From: Lachnoclostridium phytofermentans
GTDB taxonomy: Bacteria > Bacillota > Clostridia > Lachnospirales > Lachnospiraceae
Assembly (NCBI RefSeq): GCF_000733755.1
Contig: NZ_JPOF01000003.1
Location: 1,627,001-1,691,000 of the forward strand
Direction: 5' to 3'
DNA: 64,000 bases
Below, piece after piece: positions 62,806 through 64,000 of this stretch; position 1 is the stretch's first letter, and every line of letters begins with the position of its first letter. Under the pieces are notes generated by a model. The model did not search any database. It saw only the letters and a list, made by a program, of their open reading frames with translations, and was not told the origin of the DNA. Both the position numbers and the translations under genes were made by a program.

Positions 62806-63006
62806 ATTAAGGCAAGATATATCGGGGAAGATTCCGAAGGTTTTATTAATGGTAGAGTATATGACATCGAAACAAGATGTGTGCTGGTGACTGGAAATGG
62901 TATGAAAAAACCAACACCTTGTTTATGTGTGTGCGACACAGCAAGTAATACATGGTGTCCGTACAGTAGACTGGAGCCAATGCTAAAAAATTGGGAGCTA
63001 TTATAA
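62806..63006 (+). CDS. Small phage protein, probably initiated at ATT
   Basis: About 66 aa. The first residues KARYIGEDSEGFINGRVYDIETR match a common phage family that normally begins MKA-R/K-YIG. Here the first codon of that start is ATT (62806), 7 nt after a perfect AAGGAGGT. The GTG at 62797 lies inside that SD site and is unlikely. So ATT initiation is the best reading. Confidence 0.6.
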   Translation: MKARYIGEDSEGFINGRVYDIETRCVLVTGNGMKKPTPCLCVCDTASNTWCPYSRLEPMLKNWELL

Positions 63007-63123
63007 AATAGAATAAGAGGGAGATTATGGGGTTAAATGATTAATTACAGGAGTTTTGCACTAAGCATAGTTACACTGGAAAGATAAGTAGAAATGATTC
63101 CGGGGAATACGAAGCAAGGAAAT

Positions 63124-63165
63124 AAAAAAACAGCTACTAATCGATATGGTTAGTAGCTGTTTATT
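63124..63165 (-). terminator. Terminator of the minus-strand 63150 gene
   Basis: ACAGCTACTAA pairs with TTAGTAGCTGT; on the minus strand it is followed by a T-run. It overlaps the 3' end of the gene. Confidence 0.8.
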
Positions 63166-63452
63166 TTGGAAGTAACCCAAAGACCTTGTTCTTTGTAGTA
63201 GATGATATCAATTAGTTGTTTACGGCCGTTAAGAGTAACATAGCAGTTATACAAAGTTCGCCCATGTAGTTCTTTCGTAAGTCGTACACTATCAACTGGT
63301 ACCGTAACACGAGATTCGTCAGGTAAATCAATTTTAATCTTGAGAGGTGTTGAACTTCCTTCCGAATCGGTATAAGTAAACACAGCAATGGTCTGATACT
63401 TTTCATAATCGATTTCTATTTTATGAGTTTTAGGTTGTTCATAGAATGGCAT
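63150..63452 (-). CDS. Phage protein of unknown function
   Basis: 100 aa, on the opposite strand to its neighbours. ATG 63452 follows GGAGGTG; the frame up to 63713 is spurious. Beta-rich (HKIEIDYEKYQTIAVFTYTDSEG, LYNCYVTLNGRKQLIDIIYYKEQG). It is independently expressed with its own terminator, like a lysogenic-conversion 'moron'. Function unknown. Confidence 0.65.
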   Translation of the reverse strand: MPFYEQPKTHKIEIDYEKYQTIAVFTYTDSEGSSTPLKIKIDLPDESRVTVPVDSVRLTKELHGRTLYNCYVTLNGRKQLIDIIYYKEQGLWVTSKINSY

Positions 63453-63627
63453 AAGATGCACCTCCAGTGTTAGTATAACACAAGAAAAATAAAATGTTAC
63501 GTTTGTTACGAAATTTTGTGATAGACTACAGATAGTGAAGTATAGATACATGGTTGATAAATCTATTCTTAGTCCTCCAGAGCCTACGTAGCGCACACGT
63601 AGGCTCATTCCGAAAGATGGTGATAAC

Positions 63628-63750
63628 ATGATAATCCTAAAAATTGAATGTATAGAATGGATTAAAGAAAAGAAAACAAGACCAGCATTTGATTCCGAGG
63701 GTAAAGCCAACAAGGCAGCAGGTCAATGGAATAGAGATGGTCCCAGATAG
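63628..63750 (+). CDS. Possible 40-aa phage protein
   Basis: ATG to stop gives a basic peptide starting MIILKIECIEWIKEKKTR and ending in QWNRDGPR. Weak SD (AAGATGGTG). May be real, since short ORFs often precede terminase genes. Confidence 0.35.
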   Translation: MIILKIECIEWIKEKKTRPAFDSEGKANKAAGQWNRDGPR

Positions 63751-63834
63751 CCAATATTACATAAGCTACCCAAGTAAAACCTCGGAGTAGGTAGCAGAGT
63801 AGTATTGGCATAAAGAATTATATAATAGAGCAAC

Positions 63835-63873
63835 AAAGGCAGCAGTGATTAAGATATCACGGTTGCCTTTTTT
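63835..63873 (+). terminator. Terminator before the tRNA-like gene
   Basis: AAAGGCA and TTGCCTTT outer arms with a GTGAT/ATCAC inner stem, then T6. It ends the early/accessory transcript. Confidence 0.85.
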
Positions 63874-63875
63874 AT

Positions 63876-63947
63876 AGGGATGTAGCGCAATGGGAGAGCA
63901 CCTGTCTTAAATGCAGTTGGTTGTGAGTTCAAGTCTCATCATCCCGA
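63876..63947 (+). tRNA. tRNA-like gene with anticodon TAA
   Basis: 72 nt. Folded by position: acceptor AGGGATG/CATCCCG (end pair A-G mismatched), T8, D arm GCGC/GAGC (one mismatch), anticodon arm CCTGT-CTTAAAT-GCAGT (one C-T mismatch), 5-nt variable loop, T arm GTGAG-TTCAAGT-CTCAT, discriminator A. T33 puts TAA at 34-36, reading UUA (Leu). A bacterial tRNA-Leu should have a long variable arm, absent here. It could be a degenerate or phage-specific tRNA. Confidence 0.6.
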
Positions 63948-63977
63948 TTAAGCATAATTTTGATAAGAGGTGGTGAT

Positions 63978-64000
63978 ATGGCAAGGCCAAGAAGCCCTAA
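63978..64000 (+). CDS. Probable terminase small subunit (5' fragment)
   Basis: ATG behind GAGGTGGTG begins MARPRSP and runs off the window. The MARPR start and the location after the late-regulator block and a tRNA are typical of phage small terminase subunits. Only seven codons are visible. Confidence 0.4.

Noticed and set aside
63453-63713. N-terminal extension of the minus-strand 63150 gene
   Set aside because: No SD site; the downstream ATG at 63452 has GGAGGTG, and the extension reads as random hydrophobic sequence.
63876-63947. Ochre suppressor tRNA (anticodon TTA)
   Set aside because: Would require C at position 33; the alignment with T33 gives TAA instead.
46981-64000. Complete prophage with both ends
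   Set aside because: No second copy of the tRNA 3' end was seen and the terminase gene is cut by the window edge, so only the left part is present.

Overview
The window looks like a chromosomal segment of a low-GC, endospore-forming Clostridia (Lachnospiraceae type; gene content and order are consistent with Lachnoclostridium/Clostridium phytofermentans, but the species is an inference). Evidence: AT-rich DNA, strong Shine-Dalgarno sites, the spore-former genes spoVG, spoVT, yabP and yabQ, a glgC-glgD pair, and the mazG-hup-yabO-yabP-yabQ-divIC cluster.

Region 1 (1-46920) is host core genome. In order: an AraC-type regulator; an HD-GYP c-di-GMP phosphodiesterase; a YhaO/YhaN-like (SbcD/SbcC-like) pair; prs; DnaI-like and DnaD-like helicase-loading genes preceded by a cluster of perfect DnaA boxes; murC; glgC-glgD-spoVG; a polysaccharide deacetylase; pth, mfd and a PrsA-like foldase; a NatAB-type ABC exporter; an ArsR regulator; a BusR-like regulator (HTH plus RCK_C, the c-di-AMP-binding fold) next to a glycine-betaine/compatible-solute ABC importer with a clear operator-promoter; an HMA protein with a Zn/Cd-type P-ATPase; Nudix, FMN-oxidase and sugar-isomerase genes; an LtaS-like sulfatase; truA; spoVT; an amino-acid permease; an MGMT-like protein; a patatin; a beta-helix lipoprotein; and the mazG to divIC cluster. 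It ends with a consensus promoter and a tRNA-Met(CAT) gene.

Region 2 (46981-64000) is the left part of a prophage, or phage-like element, inserted at the 3' end of that tRNA. A large serine recombinase is encoded on the minus strand and its last codons lie inside the tRNA gene. Next come an ImmA/IrrE-like peptidase, a cI-like repressor and a divergent Cro-like gene, with a promoter flanked by 13-bp inverted operator copies and a third copy at the end of cro. The early/replication block holds many small ORFs, a HUH-type rolling-circle Rep-like protein, an RNase H-fold protein lacking usual catalytic residues, a PcfK/AcrIIA9-like protein, a DUF7666-like protein, a PcfJ-like protein and an HNH-like protein. 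It continues with an ArpU/DUF1492-like late regulator, a run of tightly packed small accessory genes, a tRNA-like gene with anticodon TAA, and the first codons of a probable small terminase subunit. The right end of the element lies outside the window.

Most worth a second look: the PcfK/AcrIIA9-like-DUF7666-PcfJ cassette beside a HUH Rep; the abutting DnaA boxes ahead of dnaD-dnaI; the BusR-betaine importer circuit; the integrase-tRNA overlap; the class I tRNA with a TAA anticodon; the three-operator phage switch; and the structured intergenic regions at 14906-15515 and 22370-22530.
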